From NCBI RefSeq assembly GCF_025263685.1, contig NZ_CP092109.1, forward strand, positions 3,659,001 to 3,723,000: a stretch of 64,000 nt of DNA, written 5' to 3'. A program made the position numbers and the translations under genes. Below, piece by piece: positions 1 to 9,021 of this stretch. Origin of the DNA: Geoalkalibacter halelectricus (GTDB taxonomy: Bacteria > Desulfobacterota > Desulfuromonadia > Desulfuromonadales > Geoalkalibacteraceae). How positions within the stretch are numbered: the stretch's first letter is position 1; each line of letters starts with the position of its first letter. The notes beneath the pieces are model-generated. The model was not told the origin of the DNA. It saw only the letters and a list, made by a program, of their open reading frames with translations, and made no database searches.

Positions 1-57
1 GAAGTTCATCCCCTCGGCAAGGGGTTTTTTGACAAGGTCAAGGAACTCTTCGGCTGA
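1..57 (+). CDS. C-terminal end of an unidentified gene (partial)
   Basis: The frame from base 1 is open for 18 codons and stops with TGA at 55-57, ending in GKGFFDKVKELFG. The tail looks like an ordinary amphipathic protein end and lies 16 bases upstream of the next gene's ATG, so the two are probably co-transcribed. There is too little sequence to name a family. Confidence 0.4.
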   Translation, partial: EVHPLGKGFFDKVKELFG

Positions 58-73
58 GGGCGGGAGCCCAGGC

Positions 74-1942
74 ATGCATAGATTGTCCCCCCTCGTTTTG
101 CTTTTCTTCACGCTCAGCCTGCTGTGGACGGCGGCACCCGGCGCAGGTCCGGTGTCGGCTTCCCAGCGCGACGGTGATTTTCAGGCCGGCATCGAGCTCT
201 ACCACGCCGGGCGCCTCGACGAGAGCCTGACCCGCCTGCGCGGTTTCGTCATCCGCAACCCCGGATCACCGCTGCTGCCCCAGGCCCATGAGTACCTGGC
301 GCGGATTTTCCACGATCGGGACGACTGCGATACCGCCCTGCTTTATCTGGATCGCCTGCCGCCCGGCGAGCTGAGCCCCGAGGCGCGGATGGTGCGGGGC
401 TCGTGCCTGGTGCGCCTGGGCGAAGCGCGCGCCGGGGCCGAAATTCTGCTGCCGTTGCAGGATGCGGCCCTCACCGAGGCCGAGCTGGCCCTGGTCTTCG
501 GGCGCCTGGGGCAGGCCTACGCCGCCCTCGACGAGCCGCTGCGCGCGCTGCTGTTCTACCGCCAGGCGCTCTCTCTGGAGGGCGGAATGCAGGCGTGGCT
601 GGCGCAGGTCCACGCGCTGCTGCGCGGTCCGCTCTCGGAGACGGTTTTGGCCGAGGCGGCCTTTATGTTCCAGGGCAGCGCCATCGCCCAGGACGCGCGG
701 CTGCAATTGGCCCTGCGCGCCCTCAACCGCGGTGACCGCGCGCGTGCCGCCGAACTGGTGGCGCAGGTGATGAACGATCCCACCCCGTTCCCGTACCGGG
801 ATCAGGCCCGCGGCCTGTTTGAGCAATTGCATGGCGGAACCCCCGCCGAAACGGCCACCCTCGGCGCCATCCTGCCCCTGTCGGGGCGTTTTGCCCCCTT
901 TGGCGAGCGGATGCGCCGCGGCATGGAACTGGCCCTGTCCCTGCACAACCAGGGCAGCCACCAGGCGCGTTTCGTCTATCGCGACAGCGGCGCCGAGGCC
1001 GAGACCAGCGCCGACAGCGTCACCACCCTGGTCAACATGGATCGGGTCATGGCCATCGCCGGGCCCCTGACCGGTGCTGCCGCGCACAGCGCCGCCCAAC
1101 GCGCCCAGCGCGAGGGCGCACCCCTGCTCACCTTGTCGCCCCGTGAGGGCTTGCCCCAGCAGGGCCCCTGGGTGTTTCGCACTTCCCTGACCCATCGCCA
1201 GCAGGCTCGCGCCCTGGCCCAGTACGCCGTGAACGGCGCCGGCCATCGCACCTTCGGAGTGCTCTTTCCCGAAAACCGCCTCGGTGAGGAGATGCTGGCC
1301 CTGTTCGCCCAGGAAGTCCAGCGCCTCGGCGGGCGGGTGGTGAGACAGCAGAGTTACGGCGAGGAGGTGACGGACTTTCGCGCCCAGATCCACGGGCTGC
1401 TCGGCTACGATCCCAGCCGTGCCGAAAATCGCGAGAAAAAACGCCCCTTGCCCTTTGATGCTCTGTTCATCCCCGACTTTGCCGACCGGGTGGGGGTGAT
1501 CGCGCCGCAGTTGACCTACTACGGCATCGAGAATGCGCCGCTGCTCGGCATCAACGGCTGGAATTCCCCGGAGCTGCTGCGCCTGGGCGGACGCTTTGTC
1601 GAAGGCGCGGTGTTCGTCGACGGATTTTTCGTCGACAGTCCGCAACCTATGGTGCGCGAATTCGTCGCACTTTATCGCGACGCTTTCGACGAGGATCCGA
1701 CCATCCTCGAGGCTCAGGCCTTCGACAGCGCCGGCATCCTGCTCTACCTGCTCAGCCGTGCCGACGTGCGCAGCCGCGAGGATCTGCGCCGCGCTCTGAG
1801 CCAGTTGCGCAATTTCCCCGGCGTGACCGGCAATCTCAGCGTCGATCCCGACGGGGAGATCGAGCGCGAGTTGTTTCTGATTCGCGTATCCAACGGGCGC
1901 TTGGTACAGATCAGCGAGGATCGGCCGCTGTGGATGCCCTGA
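74..1942 (+). CDS. LppC/LpoA-like protein: TPR N-terminus plus periplasmic binding domain
   Basis: The protein has a hydrophobic signal segment (LSPLVLLFFTLSLLWTAAPG). A tetratricopeptide-like helical region covers roughly residues 35-250, and a type-1 periplasmic binding domain starts near ATLGAILPLSGRFAPFGERM. This is the layout of penicillin-binding-protein activators (LpoA) and of branched-chain amino-acid-receptor-like proteins in Desulfuromonadia. The family role is an outer-membrane or periplasmic sensor or activator of peptidoglycan synthesis; that role here is inferred from architecture only. I chose the ATG at 74 over an in-frame TTG at 29 because the signal peptide follows it directly. 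The 3' end overlaps the next gene by 13 bases, suggesting coupling. Confidence 0.75.
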   Translation: MHRLSPLVLLFFTLSLLWTAAPGAGPVSASQRDGDFQAGIELYHAGRLDESLTRLRGFVIRNPGSPLLPQAHEYLARIFHDRDDCDTALLYLDRLPPGELSPEARMVRGSCLVRLGEARAGAEILLPLQDAALTEAELALVFGRLGQAYAALDEPLRALLFYRQALSLEGGMQAWLAQVHALLRGPLSETVLAEAAFMFQGSAIAQDARLQLALRALNRGDRARAAELVAQVMNDPTPFPYRDQARGLFEQLHGGTPAETATLGAILPLSGRFAPFGERMRRGMELALSLHNQGSHQARFVYRDSGAEAETSADSVTTLVNMDRVMAIAGPLTGAAAHSAAQRAQREGAPLLTLSPREGLPQQGPWVFRTSLTHRQQARALAQYAVNGAGHRTFGVLFPENRLGEEMLALFAQEVQRLGGRVVRQQSYGEEVTDFRAQIHGLLGYDPSRAENREKKRPLPFDALFIPDFADRVGVIAPQLTYYGIENAPLLGINGWNSPELLRLGGRFVEGAVFVDGFFVDSPQPMVREFVALYRDAFDEDPTILEAQAFDSAGILLYLLSRADVRSREDLRRALSQLRNFPGVTGNLSVDPDGEIERELFLIRVSNGRLVQISEDRPLWMP

Positions 1943-2781
1943 GAGAGGCCACACGCCGGGTGCGTTTCGCACTGATCGGCCTTATGTCTGTGCTTCTGGC
2001 GACCGCCTGCGCCCCTGCTCCCAATATCTCTCCTGCTTCAACTCTCGCCCCGCGCCCGCCCGCCGCGCAGGCGGGCCGGCCTTCCGCACCCGCCGCGCCC
2101 CTGGAGATCCCCGGTTTCACCGGGATCGCCGGCGAGGTTCGCGACGTTCAGGGTCGTCCCGCAGTGGGCGCCTTCGTCTATGCCTACCTGAGTGATCGCG
2201 GCGGGCTACGCGGCCCCGCCGACTTCGGCGCGGTGGTCGATGCGGACGGGCGCTATTATCTCGACCTGCATCCGGGCAGCTACTACCTGGTCGCCCGACA
2301 GCGGGCCGCCGGCGAACCCGTCGGGCCGCCGCGATCCGGCGATGCCTGGGCACCCCATCCCGGCAATCCCCTTGAGGTGCATCCCGAGACTCTCACCCGC
2401 GCCGATTTTCGCCTGCGCACCGTCAGCCAACCGCAAATCATGAAGCAGGGCACCCTGACCGGCGGCGACACCGGGTTTTCCGGCCAAATTCAGGACGCCC
2501 AGGGGCGACCCGTCAGCGGCGCCATGGTCATGGCCTACGGCGATCTGAACTTTCAACGCATGCCCGACCATACCGCCCTCGCCACCGGCGACGACGGCCT
2601 GTTCACTCTCTATGTGCCCGAGGCCGGCAGCTATTGCCTGGTGGTGCGCACCCGCACCCGCGGCCAGCCGATCCGCGGCGAACTCTACGGCACCCTCGGC
2701 GGCGGCGAACAGGCCTGTCGCGCGGTGGAAAAGGGCCAAATCCGCGACCTCGGTGTGATCGAGGTGCGGCCCTATCGTTAA
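1930..2781 (+). CDS. Lipoprotein with two carboxypeptidase-regulatory-like (beta-sandwich) repeats
   Basis: A hydrophobic N-terminus ends in LLATAC, a plausible lipobox, so the product is probably anchored to a membrane by lipid. After a Pro/Ala-rich linker come two similar beta-sandwich units. Each has the pattern G(E/Q)(V/I)xDxQGRPVxGAxVxAY followed later by DADGRYYLDLHPGSYYLVAR or its equivalent, typical of CarboxypepD_reg-like domains. The start is GTG at 1930, inside the end of the upstream gene; an in-frame ATG at 1984 lies within the signal segment. Function is unknown; such repeats usually mediate protein or glycan contacts at the cell surface. Translational coupling to the LpoA-like gene suggests an envelope role. 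Confidence 0.7.
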   Translation: MDALREATRRVRFALIGLMSVLLATACAPAPNISPASTLAPRPPAAQAGRPSAPAAPLEIPGFTGIAGEVRDVQGRPAVGAFVYAYLSDRGGLRGPADFGAVVDADGRYYLDLHPGSYYLVARQRAAGEPVGPPRSGDAWAPHPGNPLEVHPETLTRADFRLRTVSQPQIMKQGTLTGGDTGFSGQIQDAQGRPVSGAMVMAYGDLNFQRMPDHTALATGDDGLFTLYVPEAGSYCLVVRTRTRGQPIRGELYGTLGGGEQACRAVEKGQIRDLGVIEVRPYR

Positions 2782-2788
2782 GGTTTTT

Positions 2789-2948
2789 CTAGGAGGCTGT
2801 CGGACTATCCGGGCCGCAGCGAAAATTTGGATGTTTCAGTCCGGATTTTGGCTCCTTTGAGAGCGCATAGCCGTAGCTACGTGCCGAAAAGGAGCCGGAA
2901 TCCGGGCCAAACAGCCGGATTTGCAGTCGGCTCATGGATAGTCCGACA
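2789..2948. repeat. Hairpin repeat, copy A (long, composite form)
   Basis: The ends are TAGGAGGCTGTCGGACTATCC and the complementary GGATAGTCCGACA. The right 45 bases are the reverse complement of the left part of copy B (13836-13910) with about two differences. Copy A therefore lies in the opposite orientation and carries about 85 extra bases in the middle. The extra piece is itself palindromic (CCGGATTTTGGCTCCTTT against AAAGGAGCCGGAATCCGG). It separates the lipoprotein gene from the truncated hsdM. Confidence 0.8.
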
Positions 2949-3015
2949 AAAACCCCGGCCCGGCTACGCCGGTCCGGCACTCCGGCTGGCGGCATAACCA
3001 TGAAGGCTTTCCACC

Positions 3016-4434
3016 TTATTTCCGCCGCCCCCCTGTCCGAACATCGGTGCCAGCTCTGATGTTGCAGTTGAAATCTTCCTTCTTCAATTCATCCACCGTC
3101 ACAAGACGGCTGTAGTTCTCCAATTCACACTTGTTGCGGTAGACGTAGCTGATCTTCTCGATGTCCTCGGGGCGCAGGTCGTTCTGCACCTTGCCTTCGC
3201 GGTATTCACGGTCGGCGTTGACGAAGAATACCCCTTTACGCTCCGCAGTCCCGTCTTTGTTGATGATCAGGATGGACGCCGGAATGCCGGTGCCGTAGAA
3301 GAGCGCCGGGGGGAGGCCGATAACCGCTTCCAACAAACCGTTGGTAATCATCCATTCGCGCATCTTCCGCTCTTCCCCCCCCCGAAACAAAACCCCGTGA
3401 GGCATGATGACCGCCAGGCGTCCGGTAGGTTTGAGCACGCTGATCATGTGCTGCACGAACATGAAGTCGGCCTTCCCCTTTTTCGGCATCCAGTATTTGA
3501 AGCGGTTTCTGAAATCCATGCCGTCGGTGGAATAATTCTGGGAGAAGGGAGGGTTTGCTATGACGATGTCGAAGCTCTTCAGCTCGCCGTGGGCGGTATG
3601 CTTCGGGTCAATGATGGTGTCGCCGTTCTCGATCTGAGCGTCCATGATGTCATGGAACAGCATGTTCATCTTGCAGAGGCTCCAGGTGGTGCCGTTTTTC
3701 TCCTGGCCGTACAGGGTCAGGTCGCGGGCCGAGCCGTATTTGTTCTCCACGTAGTTATACGATTCGATCAGCATACCGCCGGAACCGACCGCCGGGTCAC
3801 AGATATGAGCGTCCTTGGCCGGGTCGAGCATGGTGACCAGCAGACGAACCACCGGGCGGGGAGTATAGAACTCGCCCCCCTTCTTCCCGGCGCTATCGGC
3901 AAAGTATTTGATCAGGTATTCATAGGCCGAACCAAGCAGGTCGGGGAACTCTAGATTCCGGTCAGCAAAGGAAACCTTGTCGAAATGCTCGATCAGGTCG
4001 ATCAGGTCGCTGTCGGTGATCCTCCGGTTGTTCTTGCCGAAAGTCTTGTTGAAGTCGATCGGCTTCAGCACCCCTTCCAGCTTGGCGGCGTTTTTGTCTT
4101 CCAGCTGCTCGAACGCCTTCTTGAGGTACGAGCCGACCTCTTTCTTCACATGCTTCACCTTGTCCCAGCGAGCCGGTTCCGGCACGAATATCCGGTAGGC
4201 GTTTTCCCGCTCCAGACCGCTGGCAATCTGATCGGCAGAGAGCTTCGGGGTCCGCTCCTCCAGCTCCTTCTTCCGTGCGGTCCGCTCATCATCAAAGCGG
4301 TCGTTCACCCGCTTCAAGAAGAGCATGGCAATAACATATTCCTTGAACTCGGAGGCATCCATGTTGCCGCGCAGGGCTTCACAGGCTTCCTCCAGAAAAT
4401 TTTCCAGCCAGGACAGGGACAGCCTTTGGCTCAT
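3016..4434 (-). CDS. hsdM: Type I restriction-modification DNA methyltransferase subunit HsdM, C-terminally truncated
   Basis: This is the N6-adenine methylase of a type I system. It has an N-terminal helical HsdM domain (residues 1-150), the SAM-binding motif DPAVGSGG at 213-220 and the catalytic NPPF at 294-297. The family normally ends with a segment around NIxRYVD and a tail, followed by hsdS and hsdR. Here the reading frame departs right after FNCNIR and stops 15 residues later, and neither hsdS nor hsdR follows. Copy A of the hairpin repeat lies 68 bases beyond the stop. The methylase core looks intact, but without a specificity subunit it is probably inactive or dependent on one elsewhere. 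The start ATG at 4434 fits the family N-terminus. Confidence 0.85.
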   Translation of the reverse strand: MSQRLSLSWLENFLEEACEALRGNMDASEFKEYVIAMLFLKRVNDRFDDERTARKKELEERTPKLSADQIASGLERENAYRIFVPEPARWDKVKHVKKEVGSYLKKAFEQLEDKNAAKLEGVLKPIDFNKTFGKNNRRITDSDLIDLIEHFDKVSFADRNLEFPDLLGSAYEYLIKYFADSAGKKGGEFYTPRPVVRLLVTMLDPAKDAHICDPAVGSGGMLIESYNYVENKYGSARDLTLYGQEKNGTTWSLCKMNMLFHDIMDAQIENGDTIIDPKHTAHGELKSFDIVIANPPFSQNYSTDGMDFRNRFKYWMPKKGKADFMFVQHMISVLKPTGRLAVIMPHGVLFRGGEERKMREWMITNGLLEAVIGLPPALFYGTGIPASILIINKDGTAERKGVFFVNADREYREGKVQNDLRPEDIEKISYVYRNKCELENYSRLVTVDELKKEDFNCNIRAGTDVRTGGRRK

Positions 4435-4500
4435 ATCACCCTCTTTAAAGTTAGTTTCCTATTGTTTTGGCAATTTTTTCGCAGAATTATTTCAGACATT

Positions 4501-6105
4501 CTAACTTTCCACAATATCCATCCCCACCACCCGCACCACATCCGTCGCCCGTGTCAGGGCGATATGCATGCGCACGTCGGCGCGGTCTTTGACCAGGCGC
4601 AGGTCGGTGACGATGATCGCCGGACGCTCCAGGCCCTTGAAGCGCAGGAAGGTGTCGGCGACCACCTGATGTTCCATCTGCGGACTGTCGGCGCGAACGA
4701 CGGGGATGGCGCCGATCTTGTCGCAGCGGCCGATCCCCCCGGCGGCGGTCTGGCCGCGCAGGGAGATGACGGCGATGTCTTCCGGGGCGAAGCCTTCGGA
4801 GCGCAACTTGCCGATTTCGTTTTCGAGCTTGGCCATGACGGCCGATTCGCTGGGGGCGGCGATCATGCGAGCGATTCCGGCCTCGCGGGCCTGCTCCAGC
4901 AACTCGGCGTCATGGGCGTCGCCGCGCAGCATCCGCGACAGTTCCAGCACTGCCGGCGGACAGCGGTAGCAGGTGGAGAGGCGGAAGGAAGCGCGGGCTC
5001 CGGTCCATGCGGGGAGGGTGCGTTCCTGCCAGAAACCCTGGGCCGGGTCATGAAAGATCCAGCAGACGCGCTCCCGCGCCAACTCTTCCACCAGTGCCCA
5101 GTCGTTTTCGGTGAGATCCTGGGCTTCGTCGAGGATGATGACTTCGGGGCGCAGCGCCTCGGTTTCCGGCAGGGCGTCGGCGGCGGCCTGGAGGGAAACG
5201 TGGAACCAGAATTCGGGCGTGGCGGGGATCGCTTCCAGTTGTCCGGCCTGTTGCAGCAGATGGGCGGCGTAGCGGGGAACGGTGAAGACCTCGATGCCGG
5301 CCTCATCGAGGCTGTGCCGCAGCCACTGGGCCAGGGCGTCGGTGTAGCAGAGATAGAGCACCCGCTTGCCCTCGCGGGCCATGCGCAGCGCCGATTCGCG
5401 GGCGAGGATGGTCTTGCCCGATCCGGCGACCCCTTCGACCAGGAGCAGCGGGTTAGCGGCCAGGCTGTCGATGAGCCGCAGCTGCTCGCGGTCGAGCATC
5501 AGCCGATCTTCGGCATCGACCTTGGCCTTGTGCCCGAGCTTGAGCTTGGGCACCCAGGTTTCCCCCCAGAAGCGATGGAGCAAGGCCGGCCAGTTCTGCT
5601 TGGGCAGCAGGTAGCCTTCGGGGAAGGCCTGGTCGAGCTTGGCGCGGATCGATTCGATCAGCCAGGGGACATCCTGGGCACCGAGGGTCAGGCTGTTCAG
5701 ATCATCCTGTCCGGGCGCGGTGGAAAAGGACGTGTCGGGAAAGAGGGTGAGAACACCAAAAGGGACGGAGGGACAACCGAGTTCCTTGAGGCGGGCGAGC
5801 AACTTTTTGGCGTAGTCCAGGGCCTGCTCGCGGGGGGCGTGCTCCAGGGGCTCACCGTTCTGATACCAGCACCCATCGCGCATCTCCATCTGGCCGCCCT
5901 TGACCTCCAGCACCAGAAAACCACGCTCAGGGATCGCCAGGACGAAATCCCCCTCCCCTTCCATCCCCTTGTTGGTACGAATGCGCAGGGAATGCCAGGC
6001 ACTCCACCCGGGAGGCAGCTGCGCCTTGAGAGCCGCATATACCCGGTGCTCGGCATGGGATTGCGTGGAGCGGGGCTGTGATCTCGGCCAAATGCCTGGC
6101 GCCAA
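4501..6105 (-). CDS. NERD-domain protein with UvrD-like superfamily 1 helicase
   Basis: The N-terminal NERD nuclease-related domain shows a PD-(D/E)XK-like pattern (EGDFVLAIPERGFLVLEVKG; D53, E67, K69 counted from the start chosen here). It is followed by a superfamily 1 helicase core: Walker A GVAGSGKT at 225-232, Walker B LDEAQD at 325-330, then STCYRCPP and C-terminal HIALTRA. Such NERD-helicase fusions are proposed DNA-processing or defence enzymes; that role is inference. The frame runs open to 6252, but the upstream part looks non-coding. A TTG at 6105 preceded by GGAGGGG is the most likely start, giving MAPGIWPRSQP. It may belong to the remains of a restriction island with hsdM, 66 bases away. 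Confidence 0.75.
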   Translation of the reverse strand: MAPGIWPRSQPRSTQSHAEHRVYAALKAQLPPGWSAWHSLRIRTNKGMEGEGDFVLAIPERGFLVLEVKGGQMEMRDGCWYQNGEPLEHAPREQALDYAKKLLARLKELGCPSVPFGVLTLFPDTSFSTAPGQDDLNSLTLGAQDVPWLIESIRAKLDQAFPEGYLLPKQNWPALLHRFWGETWVPKLKLGHKAKVDAEDRLMLDREQLRLIDSLAANPLLLVEGVAGSGKTILARESALRMAREGKRVLYLCYTDALAQWLRHSLDEAGIEVFTVPRYAAHLLQQAGQLEAIPATPEFWFHVSLQAAADALPETEALRPEVIILDEAQDLTENDWALVEELARERVCWIFHDPAQGFWQERTLPAWTGARASFRLSTCYRCPPAVLELSRMLRGDAHDAELLEQAREAGIARMIAAPSESAVMAKLENEIGKLRSEGFAPEDIAVISLRGQTAAGGIGRCDKIGAIPVVRADSPQMEHQVVADTFLRFKGLERPAIIVTDLRLVKDRADVRMHIALTRATDVVRVVGMDIVES

Positions 6106-6296
6106 ATTCCCCTCCGGTTGCGAAAAATAACTGGGAATGCAGGGCCGGCGCGAACAAACTGGCCCAGTCGTTAAGCCTAGCAAATTTTCCTTGTTGTGCC
6201 TATCAGGAAAAACCTGAAAATGCGTCAGGAAAAACCTGAAAACCCCCTTCATTTTTCCTTAGTGGCCATATTGTAGGCGAGACAAATGCGTCGTAA

Positions 6297-7226
6297 TCAA
6301 TTCCTCCGAGAAACCGTTACGAAATTGTCGTCGGACAGTTTGTCCTCACCGTTCCAGCGATAGCAGCACAGAGAGCCTCCGAGTTCCGCGACACTGTAAT
6401 CGATGCAGGCGATATTTTCCCTGAAAACGGACGGCCTTCCCCGAAGCCAGTAGTGGCCGAAAAAGACAGGAGCCGCGGAAGTGGCATAGCCGATGAGATC
6501 TTCAGCGGGGAAAGGCTCTTCGGGAATGCCGGATAGAGCCTCTTCGGAATACAGAGCGGCATCTCGGAAAGTGCCGGCTTCAGACTGCCACCATCGGGTA
6601 CGAATCTCCTCCCGTTTGTGACCATCCTTGTCGAAAAAGAAAACACCCTCCGGCAGGTCAGCTTCAGGACCTTTGAGCAGCGCTTCAATTATCCGATCCG
6701 CCTGAGATTTCTTCCGGCTGGAGGCAAAGAGCAGCTCCTCGCTGAGTCGGGCTTGAGCGAAGTCGGCTTGCAGCTCGGCGATTTTCTCCTTGTGCCAGCA
6801 GGCGTGGACAACACGCAGACTCCCCAGATCGAGATAGATGGGCAGTTGCATAAACCACGCGATGGCACTTTTCAGTTCGGCGGGATCATGGCTGAACTCG
6901 TCAAGAAAACGTTGATGCTGCTGGATGTTTTTTTCACTGTGCGGGCGCAGGTACTCCCCTGTGTCCGGGTGGCGGGTATGAAAGCAGATGGCATTGTATT
7001 CATGGTTTCCCATGACGGCCAGAGCAGAGCCTGCATCGACCATGGCACGGACGGTCTCGATTACAAGTCGGTTACTCTCCCCACGGTCGATATAATCTCC
7101 CGCAAAAATAGCGCGGCGCTCTGAATGTCGGTACGCGCCACTCTTTTTTTCATAGCCGAGTTTTTCTAGCAGCGCCACGAGTTCGTCAACTTGGCCGTGG
7201 ATGTCGCCAATCAAATCGTAGGCCAT
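6297..7226 (-). CDS. Calcineurin-like metallophosphoesterase (PPP / Ap4A-hydrolase-like)
   Basis: All metal-ligand motifs of the PPP-type phosphoesterase fold are present: GDIHG at 7-11, GDYIDRG at 43-49 and GNHEYN at 73-78, with later histidines in VVHACWH and FFGHYW. Relatives hydrolyse diadenosine tetraphosphate or phosphoproteins; the substrate here cannot be told. It is cytoplasmic with no signal peptide, and 309 residues is slightly longer than typical ApaH. The start ATG gives MAYDLIGDIHG, the normal N-terminus of the family. It lies 28 bases downstream of the small hypothetical gene and is probably in one transcript with it. Confidence 0.8.
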   Translation of the reverse strand: MAYDLIGDIHGQVDELVALLEKLGYEKKSGAYRHSERRAIFAGDYIDRGESNRLVIETVRAMVDAGSALAVMGNHEYNAICFHTRHPDTGEYLRPHSEKNIQQHQRFLDEFSHDPAELKSAIAWFMQLPIYLDLGSLRVVHACWHKEKIAELQADFAQARLSEELLFASSRKKSQADRIIEALLKGPEADLPEGVFFFDKDGHKREEIRTRWWQSEAGTFRDAALYSEEALSGIPEEPFPAEDLIGYATSAAPVFFGHYWLRGRPSVFRENIACIDYSVAELGGSLCCYRWNGEDKLSDDNFVTVSRRN

Positions 7227-7254
7227 AACTCAAACCTTCCTTTCGATGAAAAAT

Positions 7255-7524
7255 TTATCGTACCTTTTGGGTGCGCAGCCTGGCCTTAGCGATAGCGACC
7301 GGCCTGCGGAATCGGGCGAGATCTTCTCTCTGCGATTCGAACCACTCATCGAGGCATTCTGGTGAAATTCCGTAGCGCTTTGCCGCAGCATCAGGCGATT
7401 GGAGGTTCTCTGCCTTTTGTTGAATTTCAGGGGACAAAATCGCAACCTGAAGCTCAGCATAGTTGAGACCGGTGACGTCCTCGAGCTGGCTCAGAGCCGA
7501 GTCGTCGATGCGCTGCTCGTCCAC
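7255..7524 (-). CDS. Small hypothetical protein
   Basis: An 89-residue, helix-rich, charged protein of unknown family, containing PDAAAKRYGISPECLDEWFESQREDL, a stretch that could be a helix-turn-helix or other short helical motif. The start is the GTG at 7524 with AAGGA upstream; the frame stays open to a TTG at 7569. It sits just upstream of the phosphoesterase on the same strand and divergent from the 58-residue gene at 7599. Confidence 0.45.
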   Translation of the reverse strand: MDEQRIDDSALSQLEDVTGLNYAELQVAILSPEIQQKAENLQSPDAAAKRYGISPECLDEWFESQREDLARFRRPVAIAKARLRTQKVR

Positions 7525-7598
7525 AGCCCTTCCGATCCTTGCTACGTGAGAACTTTGCCTTGTTCTCAAATGTGTCGAATTGAGGTATAAATAGAACT

Positions 7599-7775
7599 AT
7601 GAAACATCAACCTCTCAGCAAAACCAATGATCACCTGCGCGACCCCGACAAGCGGCGCAAGGCCCTGTTGCGATCGGTCCTCTCTTCTTCTGCGGTTGAA
7701 GGAATCAAACTCACGGCAGAAGAAGTGACCCGCATGCAGGGCAACATCAAATCTCGTTCAGGCTCTGGGCAATAA
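7599..7775 (+). CDS. 58-residue protein with SSSAVEGI motif
   Basis: The ATG at 7599 opens a 58-codon frame ending at TAA 7773-7775. The sequence (HLRDPDKRRKALLRSVLSSS, then AVEGIKLTAEEV) resembles a family of short accessory proteins often found beside toxin or nucleotidyltransferase genes, but no partner is visible downstream. TATAAA at 7586-7591 lies 7 bases before the ATG, so any mRNA from it would have almost no leader; GAGG at 7582-7585 is a weak alternative ribosome site. Function unknown. Confidence 0.5.
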   Translation: MKHQPLSKTNDHLRDPDKRRKALLRSVLSSSAVEGIKLTAEEVTRMQGNIKSRSGSGQ

Positions 7776-7957
7776 TTCTGTTAAAAAGCTCCTGCATCGG
7801 TTGATCATACTTCCCCAAGCCTCTCTGGACCTCGGAAAAAAATAGGTTTTACGCAGTTCCCCTTCCATCTCCAACAAAGCGCGACCAGTTGTTCTCAATG
7901 GCTTTTTGAGCATACGAGCGCCGCTCGGGCCAAGCCTCGGCAAAGGTTCCGATTGTC

Positions 7958-8647
7958 TTACAATGAGGTGGAAGACTTCGCAGCAGCCAGGCAACCCTCC
8001 CCCTCATGCAGCGGATTATTCACATCGGTGGACACCGGCTGCATCTCCAGCAGATCGGACGGAAACGGCTGAAAGAGAGACTGAAGCTTTCCCGGATCAT
8101 CCACCTCGCGGTCAAGCCAGGTGTCGTACTCGGACGGAGAAAGGATCACCGGCATGCGGTCATGTAGGTTCGCGACCAGGGGATTGGCTTCGGTGGTGAG
8201 GATGGTGCAGGATTCGATGGTTTCATCCGGCCCCTTCCAGCTGTCCCAGAGTCCGGCCAAGGCCAGGGGCGCCTGGTCCTTGCGGCGAATGAAATAGGGC
8301 TGCTTGCCCTTCCCTTCGGCCTTCCACTCGAAAAAGCCTGAACTGGGGATCAGGCAGCGCCGGTAGCGCAGAGCGTTGCGAAAGGAGGGTTTCTCGTGGA
8401 CGGTCTCGCAGCGGGCGTTGATCATGCGGTTGCCGATGGAGGCATCCTTGGCCCAGTGGGGAATCAGCCCCCAGCGAAACCATTTGAGATGGCGAAAGCC
8501 GTCGGCGTTTTGGCAGATGCCCAGCACCTGCTGGGTAGGAGCGATGTTGTAGCGCGGGGTGAAGTTCTCGGGCGACTGAGGCAGGGAGAGGCCGAAAGCC
8601 TCGATCAGGGTCTTGAGGTCGATGAACAGCGCGTAGCGTCCGCACAT
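7958..8647 (-). CDS. yedK: SRAP-domain protein (HMCES/YedK family abasic-site shield)
   Basis: SRAP proteins form a covalent thiazolidine link with abasic sites in single-stranded DNA, using the N-terminal Cys2 exposed after Met removal. The sequence begins MCGRYALF. It keeps the active-site Asn in MINARCE (77), Glu in SSGFFEWK (107) and His in LHDRMPVIL (162). At 229 residues it is normal length. The ribosome site GGAGGGGG lies 6 bases before the ATG. It is the only clear DNA-repair gene of the accessory region. Confidence 0.92.
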   Translation of the reverse strand: MCGRYALFIDLKTLIEAFGLSLPQSPENFTPRYNIAPTQQVLGICQNADGFRHLKWFRWGLIPHWAKDASIGNRMINARCETVHEKPSFRNALRYRRCLIPSSGFFEWKAEGKGKQPYFIRRKDQAPLALAGLWDSWKGPDETIESCTILTTEANPLVANLHDRMPVILSPSEYDTWLDREVDDPGKLQSLFQPFPSDLLEMQPVSTDVNNPLHEGEGCLAAAKSSTSL

Positions 8648-8847
8648 GGTCTACCCCCTCCGAAAACTTAGCACTCAGCAAAGGATCCTCGGCAACCAGA
8701 CCCTATCTTAGCGAAAGCAACCCGTTTCGGCCAGAACAACCTGGCGGCGCTCTTTAACATAAGAAATTACTGAGAAAAAACCGTATGACGCGGACACCAC
8801 CCTCTGCTAAAAACGCGGTCATTAAGATCGCCGAGAGGCGGTCCCTC

Positions 8848-8885
8848 CCCCGGTCACACCCCCTCCGTGACCGGGGATTTTTTTT
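8848..8885 (+). terminator. Strong intrinsic terminator on the plus strand, with no annotated gene before it
   Basis: CCCCGGTCAC (8848-8857) pairs perfectly with GTGACCGGGG (8867-8876) and is followed by A and a run of eight T. The nearest genes on both sides are on the minus strand, so a plus-strand transcript must begin within about 8650-8840. The 374 bases between the SRAP gene and the next gene hold nothing else I recognise. Confidence 0.75.
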
Positions 8886-9021
8886 GCCGCGCCCTTCAGC
8901 CCTCCGCCGCCTTTGCCCCCATCAGACCCAGAAACGCCTTGAGATTGGCCGATTGCGCCATGCCGCGCCCACGGACAGACAGACCTTCGGAAACCTGGCA
9001 GGTAAAGAGAAAAGGCTGCGC

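Noticed and set aside
266-1972. Long minus-strand reading frame opposite the LpoA-like gene
   Set aside because: High GC gives long shadow frames; the plus-strand product has a signal peptide and known domains, while this one shows only Gln/Gly/Ala-rich sequence.
3985-6081. Plus-strand 698-codon frame opposite hsdM and the helicase
   Set aside because: It spans two minus-strand genes with complete motifs and has no recognisable domain.
7758-7994. Minus-strand 78-codon frame between the small gene and the SRAP gene
   Set aside because: Overlaps the 3' end of the SRAP gene in another frame and shows no family pattern.
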